64,000 nt of DNA from CAYZJB01 sp964602985. GTDB taxonomy: Bacteria; CLD3; SB21. Both the position numbers and the translations under genes were made by a program. The DNA lies in assembly GCA_964602985.1 (NCBI GenBank), contig CAZRTJ010000001.1:236243-300242 (forward strand), in the 5' to 3' direction. The notes beneath the pieces were generated by a model that was given only the letters and a program-made list of their open reading frames with translations, made no database searches and was not told where the DNA came from. Positions 24,613 to 32,904 of this stretch are shown here, in pieces; positions within the stretch are counted from its first letter, which is position 1; each line of letters begins with the position of its first letter.

Positions 24613-26970
24613 ATGGCAAAAAGTTTTGTAATGCGTTTGTTTCTGCTGATCCCGTTGTTCGCACTGCCCGCCCTCTCCCAGACCAAGACCCCGCAGAAGC
24701 CGAAGATCGTGGGACTCCGGGTCGAGGGGAATATCAAATCGGATGCAGATCTGATTTTGATCGCCGCGGGATTGAGCCTCGGACAGGAGGTGGGCGTGGA
24801 CGATCTTCAAAAAGTAATAGAGAATCTGTGGGCGATGAACGTTTTCAAAGACGTCCAAGTCTACGGTCAGGAAAAAGAAGGCGGAATTGAGATCATCCTC
24901 GCAGTCACGGAATATCCCCGACTGGAATCGATGGAGATCAAGGGCATGGACGAGATCGATGAGAAGGACATTCGCAGCGCCATCGGTCTCTTTGTGAATC
25001 AGACAGTGAGTCCGCAACGGGTGAAATCCTCCGAGGAAAAGATCAAACGACTCTACGCAACCAAGGGATATCTCAACGCCAAGGTGAACGTGAAATCGTA
25101 TGAATCTACCACGGACACGGGCAAGGTGCTGTTGAAGGTCGAGATTGATGAAGGGGACAAGGTTCGGATTCGCGGAATCGATTTCCATGGAAATGCGTCC
25201 TTCTCCGACGGGAAGTTGCGTGGAACGTTTGACGATACGAAGTCGAAAACCGGGTTCTTCAAATGGTTCAAGAGCGGCGATTTTGACGAAAAGAAGTATC
25301 GTGAGGATTTGAAGAAGCTGATTGCGTTCTACAAGAAGAACGGCTATCGGGACATTGAGATCGTCAAAGACAGCGTGTATTATCGGGATGGCAAGGACTT
25401 GCTCATCGACGTGTGGGTCGAAGAAGGGGTCAAATATTATATCGGTGACGTGTCCTGGACCGGGATGACGTTGTTCTCAAGCGCTGAGCTGAGCAAGGCG
25501 TTCGGGTTGGAGAGGGGCGATGTGTTCAATCAGGAAAAATTTGATCGTGCGATGCAGGAACGCGTGCATGCCATGTTTTACGATCAGGGCTACATTTATG
25601 CGCAGATTATTCCCATCGAGAAGCCGGTAGGGAAAGATACGTTGAATCTGGAATTCGTGATCACGGAAAACAATCCGGTGACCATCCACAAAGTTGAAAT
25701 TCGTGACAACACCAAGACGAAGGAGAAAGTCATCCGGCGCGAAGTGGTGGCGTTCCCCGGGGAAACCTTCAGCCGGGATGCTTTGATCCGCACCCAGCGC
25801 AATCTGATGGTCTTGAATTATTTTGAAAACGTCATTCCGGACATCCAGCCGGTGGGGCCGGACAAGGTCAATGTCGTCATCACGGTGAAGGAGAAACCGA
25901 CGGATACGGCGAATCTGTCGATGGGCTACAGCGGCCAGGATGGACTGATCGGTTCGGCAGGCGTCGCGTTTAATAATTTTCTGGGCAACGGCCAGACGGT
26001 GTCATTGAACGTCCAACTCGGAGGGCAGGGCTATCGGGTCTTTCAAATTGGGTTTACCGAACCGTATTTGTTCGATACCCGGACTTCCTTTGGGGCGAGT
26101 TTGTATTACACGCTGGATGGCAATCGACGCGCGCAGATCATCGGAATCAAGAACCGGAGTTGGGGCGGGTCGTTGTCGTTTGGGCGCCGTCTCCGATGGC
26201 CGGATGATTTTTTCACGGCCAACTGGGGCATCAGCTACGCGAGTGCCCGCCTGCGTCCATTTGACGAGGATAATCTAAGCACATCGTTGACCTTCGGCAA
26301 TCAACAGTCGGTCACGTTGTCGCAGGTCATTCAGCGCGACAGTCGGGACGCGGCGGAGTTTCCGCGAACGGGGTCGACATACACTCTGACGACAGAGTTT
26401 GGGTTTGTCAATATCGATACGGCGGGTTTTCCGAATGCCGTTCGCGTACTTCCAAAGGATTACAACAAGCACACTTTCCGCGCACAGCATTACATACCGA
26501 CGCTCGGGGGATTCGTTTTGTATACGGATTTCAATATGGGATACGTTCGGAGCTTCAAGCGAAATGCAAGCGTGGAAGAGATCCCGTACTTCGACCGCTT
26601 CTTCATGGGCGGCGGGGTTCTGGATATCGGATCGATTCAGCTGCGCGGATACGGACCGCGGAACGTCGGACCGCGTGACGGGATCGCCGATATCGGCGGA
26701 TCGACGATGTTCAAGTATTCATCGGAGTTGCGTTTCCAGGTGATTCCCAATCCGACGATGTATCTGTTGGTTTTTGCCGAGGCTGGCAATGTCTTTCGGT
26801 CCATTTCGAATACCGACCCCTTTCAGGTCAAGCGCTCGGTGGGATACGGCTTTCGACTGTTCATGCCGCTGGTGGGAATGATCGGGTTGGACGTGGGATA
26901 CGGTCTGGACAAGAAAGACAAAACGCGGAATTATCCGAGAATTCATTTTCAGTTTGGGCAGCAGTTCTAA
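24613..26970 (+). CDS. bamA: Outer membrane protein assembly factor BamA
   Basis: 785-residue Omp85 protein that folds and inserts beta-barrel proteins. A signal peptide (about 1-22, ALPALSQ) is followed by five POTRA domains (about 30-430). POTRA 3 appears to carry an insertion rich in Lys/Asp (DDTKSKTGFFKWFKSGDFDEKKY), as is common in BamA. The 16-strand barrel occupies about 430-785. It includes GYGPRNVGPRDG in the loop-6 RGY/F-type motif region and ends in HFQFGQQF, with the terminal aromatic residue expected of a barrel. It lies between uppS and skp-like genes, a classic arrangement. Confidence 0.96.
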   Translation: MAKSFVMRLFLLIPLFALPALSQTKTPQKPKIVGLRVEGNIKSDADLILIAAGLSLGQEVGVDDLQKVIENLWAMNVFKDVQVYGQEKEGGIEIILAVTEYPRLESMEIKGMDEIDEKDIRSAIGLFVNQTVSPQRVKSSEEKIKRLYATKGYLNAKVNVKSYESTTDTGKVLLKVEIDEGDKVRIRGIDFHGNASFSDGKLRGTFDDTKSKTGFFKWFKSGDFDEKKYREDLKKLIAFYKKNGYRDIEIVKDSVYYRDGKDLLIDVWVEEGVKYYIGDVSWTGMTLFSSAELSKAFGLERGDVFNQEKFDRAMQERVHAMFYDQGYIYAQIIPIEKPVGKDTLNLEFVITENNPVTIHKVEIRDNTKTKEKVIRREVVAFPGETFSRDALIRTQRNLMVLNYFENVIPDIQPVGPDKVNVVITVKEKPTDTANLSMGYSGQDGLIGSAGVAFNNFLGNGQTVSLNVQLGGQGYRVFQIGFTEPYLFDTRTSFGASLYYTLDGNRRAQIIGIKNRSWGGSLSFGRRLRWPDDFFTANWGISYASARLRPFDEDNLSTSLTFGNQQSVTLSQVIQRDSRDAAEFPRTGSTYTLTTEFGFVNIDTAGFPNAVRVLPKDYNKHTFRAQHYIPTLGGFVLYTDFNMGYVRSFKRNASVEEIPYFDRFFMGGGVLDIGSIQLRGYGPRNVGPRDGIADIGGSTMFKYSSELRFQVIPNPTMYLLVFAEAGNVFRSISNTDPFQVKRSVGYGFRLFMPLVGMIGLDVGYGLDKKDKTRNYPRIHFQFGQQF

Positions 26971-27635
26971 TGAAGACCACATGGACGCTCCTCGCTATCT
27001 TGTCAGGATCCCTTGCCGCTCAGGGCAAGATCGGATACGTCGATTTTCAGTACATCCTGTCGCAGGTTCAATCTGCCACAGATGTTCAGCTGGAATTGCA
27101 GCGGTTGGCGTCGGACTGGACGGACGAGATCGAGAGCATGCAAGACAGCGTGGGAATTCTGGAAAAAGAATTGGAAACCATCAGCTTGGCCTTGTCGCAA
27201 ACGTCAAGGGATATACTCGTCAAGTCGATTGCGGATCGGAAGCGCGAGGTAGCCGCGTTGCGGGAAAAGCGATTTTCACCGGTGACGGGGGATTTGTACA
27301 AGAAACAACAGGAATTGCTGCAACCGATTCTGGACAAGATCAAGAAGGCCATTGACAACGTACGAATTCGATCCAAGTATGATGTGTTGTTCGACATCTC
27401 CGCCGGGAATCCCGTTTCCATTGACAAGCGGCTGGATCTCACGCTCAGCGTGATCGAGGAGTTGCCCGCAGTCGGTTTGACCGTTCACAAGCAGCAAGAC
27501 GGACAACAGCAAGAGTTCGAATCCGGGACGCAATCCGGCTCGAAACGAAAGAATCCCAGGGAAAGTGGGACCCGGCAACCTCGTAAGGAAGAATCCAAGG
27601 ACAGCCAGGTAGGCAAGGAAGACATTGATCAATAA
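26970..27635 (+). CDS. OmpH/Skp-family periplasmic chaperone, first copy, with charged C-terminal tail
   Basis: 221 residues: signal peptide (cleavage about residue 18), then the Skp signature KIGYVDFQYILSQV and a long coiled-coil. The OmpH core ends near 165 (DISAGNPVSIDKRLDLT). The last 50 or so residues are low-complexity and rich in Gln, Lys, Arg, Glu and Ser, an extension absent from ordinary Skp. Skp trimers hold unfolded outer-membrane proteins in the periplasm. The bamA stop and this ATG share one base (TAATG). Confidence 0.9.
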   Translation: MKTTWTLLAILSGSLAAQGKIGYVDFQYILSQVQSATDVQLELQRLASDWTDEIESMQDSVGILEKELETISLALSQTSRDILVKSIADRKREVAALREKRFSPVTGDLYKKQQELLQPILDKIKKAIDNVRIRSKYDVLFDISAGNPVSIDKRLDLTLSVIEELPAVGLTVHKQQDGQQQEFESGTQSGSKRKNPRESGTRQPRKEESKDSQVGKEDIDQ

Positions 27636-27653
27636 CCAGTATAGGAGTACCGA

Positions 27654-28196
27654 GTGAAACAAGTGATGATGCTCACGCTGCTAGGCGTGATGACGGGAAC
27701 GGTCTTGGGACAGGCCAAAATCGGATACGTCGATTCGCAAAAACTGATCGGTTCGCTGAAAGAAACGCAGACCGTTCAAACGCAGTTGCAGGCGGAGCAG
27801 GAGAAAGCGTACAAGCAAATGTACTATTTGCAGGATTCTCTGCAGGCCGCACAGGAGGACTATGTCAAGAACATCAAGGACAACCCGCTCCTGAAGGACG
27901 GTGCAAAAAAGGCGATTGAAAAAGGCATTCAGGAATTGGCGGCTTTTTTGCAAACGACGCAACAACGACTGCAGGAAGAACTCGTGCAAAAGCAGAATGA
28001 ATTGATGCAGCCCATCCTGGACAAGGTCAAGAAGGCGGTTGAAAACGTGCGCAAGGCGCAGACTTTGGACTTGATTCTGGACAGCGGATACGGCATTGTG
28101 CTTGCGTCGGATCCGAAGTTGGATTTGACGGACAAGACTCTCGAAGAGCTTGTCAAGATGGGCACGGAGAAGATAGAAAAGACCGGCAAGCAGTAA
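27654..28196 (+). CDS. OmpH/Skp-family periplasmic chaperone, second copy
   Basis: 180 residues from GTG 27654, preceded by AGGAG. It has a signal peptide (MKQVMMLTLLGVMTGTVLGQ), the KIGYVDSQKLIGSL opening, a coiled-coil arm (about 35-125) and a C-terminal body (VRKAQTLDLILDSGYGIVLASDPKLDLTDK). This is the usual Skp length. It is a diverged tandem paralogue of the gene before it. The operon ends at a strong terminator 23 bases downstream. Confidence 0.92.
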   Translation: MKQVMMLTLLGVMTGTVLGQAKIGYVDSQKLIGSLKETQTVQTQLQAEQEKAYKQMYYLQDSLQAAQEDYVKNIKDNPLLKDGAKKAIEKGIQELAAFLQTTQQRLQEELVQKQNELMQPILDKVKKAVENVRKAQTLDLILDSGYGIVLASDPKLDLTDKTLEELVKMGTEKIEKTGKQ

Positions 28197-28218
28197 GTGA
28201 AGCCAGGGAATTTCATTC

Positions 28219-28248
28219 GAGGGCTGTCTTCCAACAGCCCTCTTTTTG
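28219..28248 (+). terminator. Rho-independent terminator after the skp genes
   Basis: A perfect nine-pair stem, GAGGGCTGT (28219-28227) with ACAGCCCTC (28234-28242) and a six-base loop, followed by TTTTTG. The T-run touches the start region of lpxD. Confidence 0.9.
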
Positions 28249-28251
28249 TCT

Positions 28252-29220
28252 GTGGCGATCTCATTTCATAAACTGGCCAGGGAATGCGGTCTGGCGGCAT
28301 ACGGAGAAGACCGCAACGTGAGCGGAGTACGCGAGCCCGGAGTTGCGACGGAGGAGGATGTCATCGTCGTTGCCAGCCGGTCGATTTTGCGCCGGCGGGA
28401 GGCAATCAAGTCCCGAGCCTGGATCGTGTCCCGTGAGTTGGCAGACCTACGGATGTGGCTCGACCAGCAGGGAGTTTCGTATGCGATCTCCGGCAATCCT
28501 CTGAAGACACTCTCACAACTGATCGATCTCTTTCATCCTGTCGCAAGCTCATCCGGCATTGATCCGTCCTCACATGTATCAGAACTCGCGTTGTTGGAAC
28601 CGGATGTGCGGGTTGGAGCCGGTTGTGTGATTGAGGAGCATGTTTGCGTGGGAGCCGGGTCGGTGATTGATCACCGTGTCGTGCTGATGGCCGGGACAGT
28701 CATTGGCAAGCGTGTGCGGATCCAATCGGGAACAGTGATCGGGATGGCGGGCTTTGGATTCTACGAAGACGATGGTTCGTATGGGGCGATTCGACATGTC
28801 GGACGAGTGGTCATCGGGGATGACGTTCACATCGGCGCCAATTGCACGATTGCCCGGGGAACGCTCGGCGACACCGCGATCGGTCGGGGGTGTGTCATCG
28901 ATAATTTGGTCCAGATTGCGCACAATGTTTCGATAGGGGAAGATACAGCGATTGCGGCGCAGGTGGGAATCGCGGGGAGTACCGTGATCGGCGCGCGCGT
29001 TCGGATCGGGGGCCAGGCCGGATTGGTCGGGCACATCCGCATCGGCGACGGCGCAACGATCGGGGCCCAGGCGGGTGTGATTGCCGACGTGCCGTCCGGG
29101 GTTTTTGTGGCAGGCTATCCTGCGGAGGAGCGGGTTGAATCCCTGAGGAAAGAGGTTTACATTAAGAAAATTCCGGGTATCCTCGACGAATTGAAATCCT
29201 TACGACAGAAACTGAAATGA
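28252..29220 (+). CDS. lpxD: UDP-3-O-acylglucosamine N-acyltransferase (LpxD)
   Basis: Lipid A pathway acyltransferase that transfers the second hydroxyacyl chain, from acyl-ACP. GTG 28252 gives 322 residues; TTG 28246 lies inside the terminator T-run. An N-terminal uridine-binding domain (about 1-95) is followed by a left-handed beta helix of hexapeptide repeats (about 100-290). The catalytic His lies in IDNLVQIAHNVSIG. No Shine-Dalgarno sequence fits except the terminator stem itself, so initiation is either leaderless or odd. The lpxD stop overlaps the ruvB start (ATGA). Confidence 0.93.
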   Translation: MAISFHKLARECGLAAYGEDRNVSGVREPGVATEEDVIVVASRSILRRREAIKSRAWIVSRELADLRMWLDQQGVSYAISGNPLKTLSQLIDLFHPVASSSGIDPSSHVSELALLEPDVRVGAGCVIEEHVCVGAGSVIDHRVVLMAGTVIGKRVRIQSGTVIGMAGFGFYEDDGSYGAIRHVGRVVIGDDVHIGANCTIARGTLGDTAIGRGCVIDNLVQIAHNVSIGEDTAIAAQVGIAGSTVIGARVRIGGQAGLVGHIRIGDGATIGAQAGVIADVPSGVFVAGYPAEERVESLRKEVYIKKIPGILDELKSLRQKLK

Positions 29221-30245
29221 CCGAGCTGGTTCGTCCAAAAAAACAGACCGACGAGGTCGAATTGGAAATTTCCCTGCGACCGTCCCGCTTTGATGAATTC
29301 GTCGGTCAGGCAAAGATGGTCGAGAATTTGAAAATCTTCATCGAAGCGGCCAGGCAGCGCGGCGAACACTTGGATCACGTATTGCTGTCCGGGCCTCCTG
29401 GTTTGGGGAAGACGACGCTTTCGCATATTGTTGCGCACGAGCTGGAGGTACAGATCCGGGTGACGTCCGGGCCCGTGTTGGATAAAGCGGGAGATCTGGC
29501 AGGAATCCTGACCAATCTGGAAGAGCGGGATGTTCTATTTATCGATGAAATTCACCGTCTCAATCCAATCGTGGAAGAATATCTGTACTCCGCGATGGAA
29601 GATTTTCAGCTGGATATTGTCATCGACAAGGGGCCGAGTGCGCGCACGATTCAGTTGTCCCTTCCCCGATTCACACTGATCGGCGCGACGACGAGAGCGG
29701 GACTCATCACGGCGCCGTTACGGTCGAGGTTTGGGATCACGTGCCGGCTGGATTATTACGACGAGAGTGACTTGACGCGCATTGTCCACCGTTCTGCGGA
29801 GTTATTGCAGGCGTCGGTGGACGAGGGCGGCGCCCAGGAGATTGCACGGCGGGCGAGAGGCACGCCACGCATTGCTAATCGCTTGCTCAAGCGAACGCGC
29901 GATTTTGCACAAGTCAAAAAGAAAAAAGTCATTGATCGCGACATCGCCGACTATGCCCTGCGGGCTCTGGAGGTGGACGAACACGGTCTGGACGATATGG
30001 ACAAACGGATTCTCTTTGCGATTATCGAGAAGTTCAACGGCGGGCCGGTGGGGGTCGATACCATTGCCATCGCGGTGGGCGAGGAGGCGGGCACGATCGA
30101 AGAAGTCTACGAGCCGTTCCTGATTCAAAAGGGATTTCTCAAACGTACACCGCGAGGCCGTGAAGTGACGCATCTCGCCTATGACCATTTGGGAATCAAG
30201 AAAAAACGAAAGAACCCTTCGCAGACCGGGTTGGAACTCGAATGA
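29217..30245 (+). CDS. ruvB: Holliday junction branch-migration helicase RuvB
   Basis: 342-residue AAA+ ATPase that with RuvA drives branch migration. Walker A GPPGLGKTT and Walker B LFIDEIHRL are present. So are the sensor segment TLIGATTRAGL, the arginine-finger region APLRSRFG and the C-terminal winged helix (GPVGVDTIAIAVGEE..TIEEVYEPFLIQKGF..RTPRGR). It opens with RPSRFDEFVGQ as usual. It is translationally coupled to lpxD. Confidence 0.97.
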   Translation: MTELVRPKKQTDEVELEISLRPSRFDEFVGQAKMVENLKIFIEAARQRGEHLDHVLLSGPPGLGKTTLSHIVAHELEVQIRVTSGPVLDKAGDLAGILTNLEERDVLFIDEIHRLNPIVEEYLYSAMEDFQLDIVIDKGPSARTIQLSLPRFTLIGATTRAGLITAPLRSRFGITCRLDYYDESDLTRIVHRSAELLQASVDEGGAQEIARRARGTPRIANRLLKRTRDFAQVKKKKVIDRDIADYALRALEVDEHGLDDMDKRILFAIIEKFNGGPVGVDTIAIAVGEEAGTIEEVYEPFLIQKGFLKRTPRGREVTHLAYDHLGIKKKRKNPSQTGLELE

Positions 30246-30288
30246 GGATGGATCACATATTTCGAATCACCCAACCCACGGAGGTGCG

Positions 30289-30480
30289 ATGATAAGTCGC
30301 AGTTCGTACCATCTCGTTTCGGCAGTCATCTTTGCTTTGATTGCCGTGGGTCATGCTATCCGCGCGGCCATGGGTTGGCCGTTTCTGATCGGAGGCGTGG
30401 TCGTTCCCGACTGGGTGTCCTGGGTGGCGGTCTTCGCGGCGGGCGCCCTCAGCGCGTGGGGCTTTCGCCAGCGCAGTTGA
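30289..30480 (+). CDS. Small membrane protein, unknown function
   Basis: 63 residues with two hydrophobic stretches (about 9-26 and 41-57) and a basic end (RQRS). ATG 30289 follows GGAGG at 30280-30284 with a tight four-base spacing. It lies 43 bases after ruvB. Small proteins of this kind are widespread and often unnamed. The 71 bases after it, up to the convergent gene, contain no clear terminator. Confidence 0.65.
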   Translation: MISRSSYHLVSAVIFALIAVGHAIRAAMGWPFLIGGVVVPDWVSWVAVFAAGALSAWGFRQRS

Positions 30481-30551
30481 ATACGTTGGTTTGATCACAC
30501 GGTCTGTTTCGACTTCCCTGTTGAGTCGGATTGCAGAGGATCGTTGGGCCT

Positions 30552-32234
30552 TCACTTACCCTTCTTCGCGATTTCCGGAAACACATAATACACGACGCCG
30601 CCTTCCTCGACTCGCCGCACACGTTTGCCGTCCACCATCGAATCCAGCAGGATCTCCGTTTCCACCAAATCCTGCTTTAGAAAATTGGCCGTGTCCGTCA
30701 CCGTCAGTCTGCCATGGCGCAGCGCCGCGAGTGAAATGATTTCGCTTTGAATCTTCTGGTCCGACGGCATGAAATCAGGGAATTCATACGTGACCACACC
30801 ATCACTTTCCAGAACCGGTGTTCCACCGTAGGTTTCCGCAATTCGATCCAACATTGTCTGCGCCTCCTGCTTGCCGATATGGTATTTGCCCATGACCGCG
30901 CCCAATCGGAGACTGCCCTGCGAGTTCTTGATCAGTTCAATGACTTCGGATTCTCGTTTCTTATGCAATGCGGTCCTCTTCTTTCGAATGGACCTTGCCA
31001 CAAACAGGATCAAGCCCAAAGACGGAACCACGCACAGCCATAGCCACGGTTCCGTCCACACCGTACGCGCAAACAGAGACCATGAAAAACTCCCCTCCAA
31101 AACTCTCACGGCGAGAAAGTGAACCCGCGTGTTCTGACCGGCAAAGAGACCGAATCGATCATCAACAGAGAAATCATGGCCGGCATCCGAAACAACTCCG
31201 ACCTGTTCGTCATTGATCTTCAGAATCAGCGACGGCGGCTGGATGAGAACAGACAGCTTCTGAACGGCCGCCGGATCAAAGTCGGATAGAGCCGTCGCAG
31301 GGTGGAGCGTGAAGTTGCTTCCGTAGAGTTGGCGCGTGACCGAAAACGTACCGCTTTCCTGAATGGCAAATAGAATCCAATCGTTGTCTGTCATTCCGAA
31401 AACCATTCCGGCCGATCCGCCTTTGGGCCAGAGCGGAACTCGAAATCGAACGTCGATCTCGGCGTCGCCATGCAGACCCGTCCGCGTCGACCGATGTTCA
31501 GAGTCGTCATCGTACATCGTGTACCAACCCCTTTCGTAGAAGGCGGTTTCGTCCTGTCCCCATTGCTGGGATTCGTCGACGAAATTATCCAGGAAGAGTT
31601 CGCCGCCACGATAGACGAAGTCGCTGTCTGTATTGACGGAGGAGGCCGGGAAGTTCTCCGGAATTGGCAGGACTGTCTGGGCTTCGTACACCTGCAGATC
31701 GTCGAAATGAGCATGCACGCTGTCATAGGCCACGAATCCGACATAGCCTTCCGCATACCGGGAATGACGGACAGAGTCGACCAGAACGCCGTTGATGTAG
31801 AATCGTAACAAGGACCCTTGGCACTGGACCCGGATGTAATTCACGCCGTTTTCACGGACTGCGGAATGTTCCTTCCATGGCAGAATCCGCGACCATCGCT
31901 TATCGGTATACACCCCCATTCCATAGCTTCCATCAGCGGAAATACGGAATTCGTAGAAGTTGCGCGTATCCTGTGCCCGAAAGATCATGCCGTAACCGTA
32001 ATTGGTTGCACCCCCGATAAACTCGGTTCGAACCTCGGCCGCAAAATCACGAAACTTCTGTGCATCGCTGTACGCCCAGTGTCCGTCCTTGTCGAAAATG
32101 TGGTACGCCCCCTCGATGGGGTAGACGTACTTCGACGTGGTGAAGTGTGTCTTCCCGGAGAAGTTCTCCTCGTGCAAAATCTGACCCGCGATCGAACCCG
32201 CGGCCATCAGCAGAATGGCGATAGCTCTTGTCAC
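30552..32234 (-). CDS. Exported LamG-like protein with membrane anchor and two cytoplasmic winged-helix-like modules
   Basis: 560 residues from GTG 32234, chosen for GGAGGA just upstream and a GTGA overlap with thiE. Signal peptide, then two concanavalin-like beta-sandwich repeats (about 18-185 and 205-385). These share the pattern NYGYGMIFRAQDTRNFYEF / AGMVFGMTDNDWILFAI, as in DUF1080/LamG-type sugar-binding folds. A transmembrane segment (about 395-418) is followed by RKKR. Two cytoplasmic modules (about 430-490 and 497-556) end in GVVTYEFPDF and GVVYYVFPEI. The topology suggests outside sensing coupled to an inside module. Function unknown. The cytoplasmic modules match those of the protein at 12890-14296. 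Confidence 0.8.
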   Translation of the reverse strand: MTRAIAILLMAAGSIAGQILHEENFSGKTHFTTSKYVYPIEGAYHIFDKDGHWAYSDAQKFRDFAAEVRTEFIGGATNYGYGMIFRAQDTRNFYEFRISADGSYGMGVYTDKRWSRILPWKEHSAVRENGVNYIRVQCQGSLLRFYINGVLVDSVRHSRYAEGYVGFVAYDSVHAHFDDLQVYEAQTVLPIPENFPASSVNTDSDFVYRGGELFLDNFVDESQQWGQDETAFYERGWYTMYDDDSEHRSTRTGLHGDAEIDVRFRVPLWPKGGSAGMVFGMTDNDWILFAIQESGTFSVTRQLYGSNFTLHPATALSDFDPAAVQKLSVLIQPPSLILKINDEQVGVVSDAGHDFSVDDRFGLFAGQNTRVHFLAVRVLEGSFSWSLFARTVWTEPWLWLCVVPSLGLILFVARSIRKKRTALHKKRESEVIELIKNSQGSLRLGAVMGKYHIGKQEAQTMLDRIAETYGGTPVLESDGVVTYEFPDFMPSDQKIQSEIISLAALRHGRLTVTDTANFLKQDLVETEILLDSMVDGKRVRRVEEGGVVYYVFPEIAKKGK

Positions 32235-32857
32235 GATTTCCTCCATCGATCCATGAGGATTCGAATTCGACGGGTTGATTCTTTGGGAGAAGGCGTCTGG
32301 GAGATTGCGGACAACACCGCGACACCCTGGGCTCCCGTCTCCAGTACGCTCACGACATTCTCCTCACCGATCCCGCCGATGGCGACCACGGGAAGGGGAC
32401 TGGATTCGACAATCTCGCGTAATCCGGAGATTCCGAGTACGCCTCGAATGTTGTTCTTGGTGGAGGTGGGAAATACCGATCCGACGCCTACGTAGTCCAC
32501 ATCGGTCAGATTCTGCGTCTCCGCCGGTGTGTGAGCTGAGACACCGACGATGCCTTCGGGGCCGATGAGGGAGCGGACCATTGCCGGAGGCAGATCCTCG
32601 CGACCCACGTGTACGCCGTGGGCTCCCGCGGCCAGGGCCACATCGCATCGATCGTTGAGGATCAGGCGAATATCGGTTCCTTCTACCATGTTTCGAATCG
32701 CGGCGGCATCGGAGTAAAATGATCGGATGTTCGAACCTTTGTGGCGAAGTTGGAGGATCGTCGCGCCGCCCTCGATGACTTGACGAGCCAAGATCGGGAC
32801 AGGCACAGAAGAGAACTCCCCATCCAAAATTACCATCAGAGAAACGTCAAAGGTCAC
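32231..32857 (-). CDS. thiE: Thiamine-phosphate synthase ThiE
   Basis: 208-residue TIM-barrel enzyme that joins HMP diphosphate and HET-phosphate to make thiamine phosphate. Signature segments: QLRHKGS, LILNDRCDVALAAGAHGVHVGREDLP, DYVGVGSVFPTSTK and VVAIGGIG. The start is GTG 32857; an in-frame ATG seven codons later is possible. Other thi genes are absent, and no TPP riboswitch was seen upstream. It overlaps the next minus-strand gene by four bases. Confidence 0.93.
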   Translation of the reverse strand: MTFDVSLMVILDGEFSSVPVPILARQVIEGGATILQLRHKGSNIRSFYSDAAAIRNMVEGTDIRLILNDRCDVALAAGAHGVHVGREDLPPAMVRSLIGPEGIVGVSAHTPAETQNLTDVDYVGVGSVFPTSTKNNIRGVLGISGLREIVESSPLPVVAIGGIGEENVVSVLETGAQGVAVLSAISQTPSPKESTRRIRILMDRWRKS

Positions 32858-32904
32858 ACACGGCCTGCAAACGTGTCGGTTTACGACCCCGGATCGAGTG
32901 GCCG

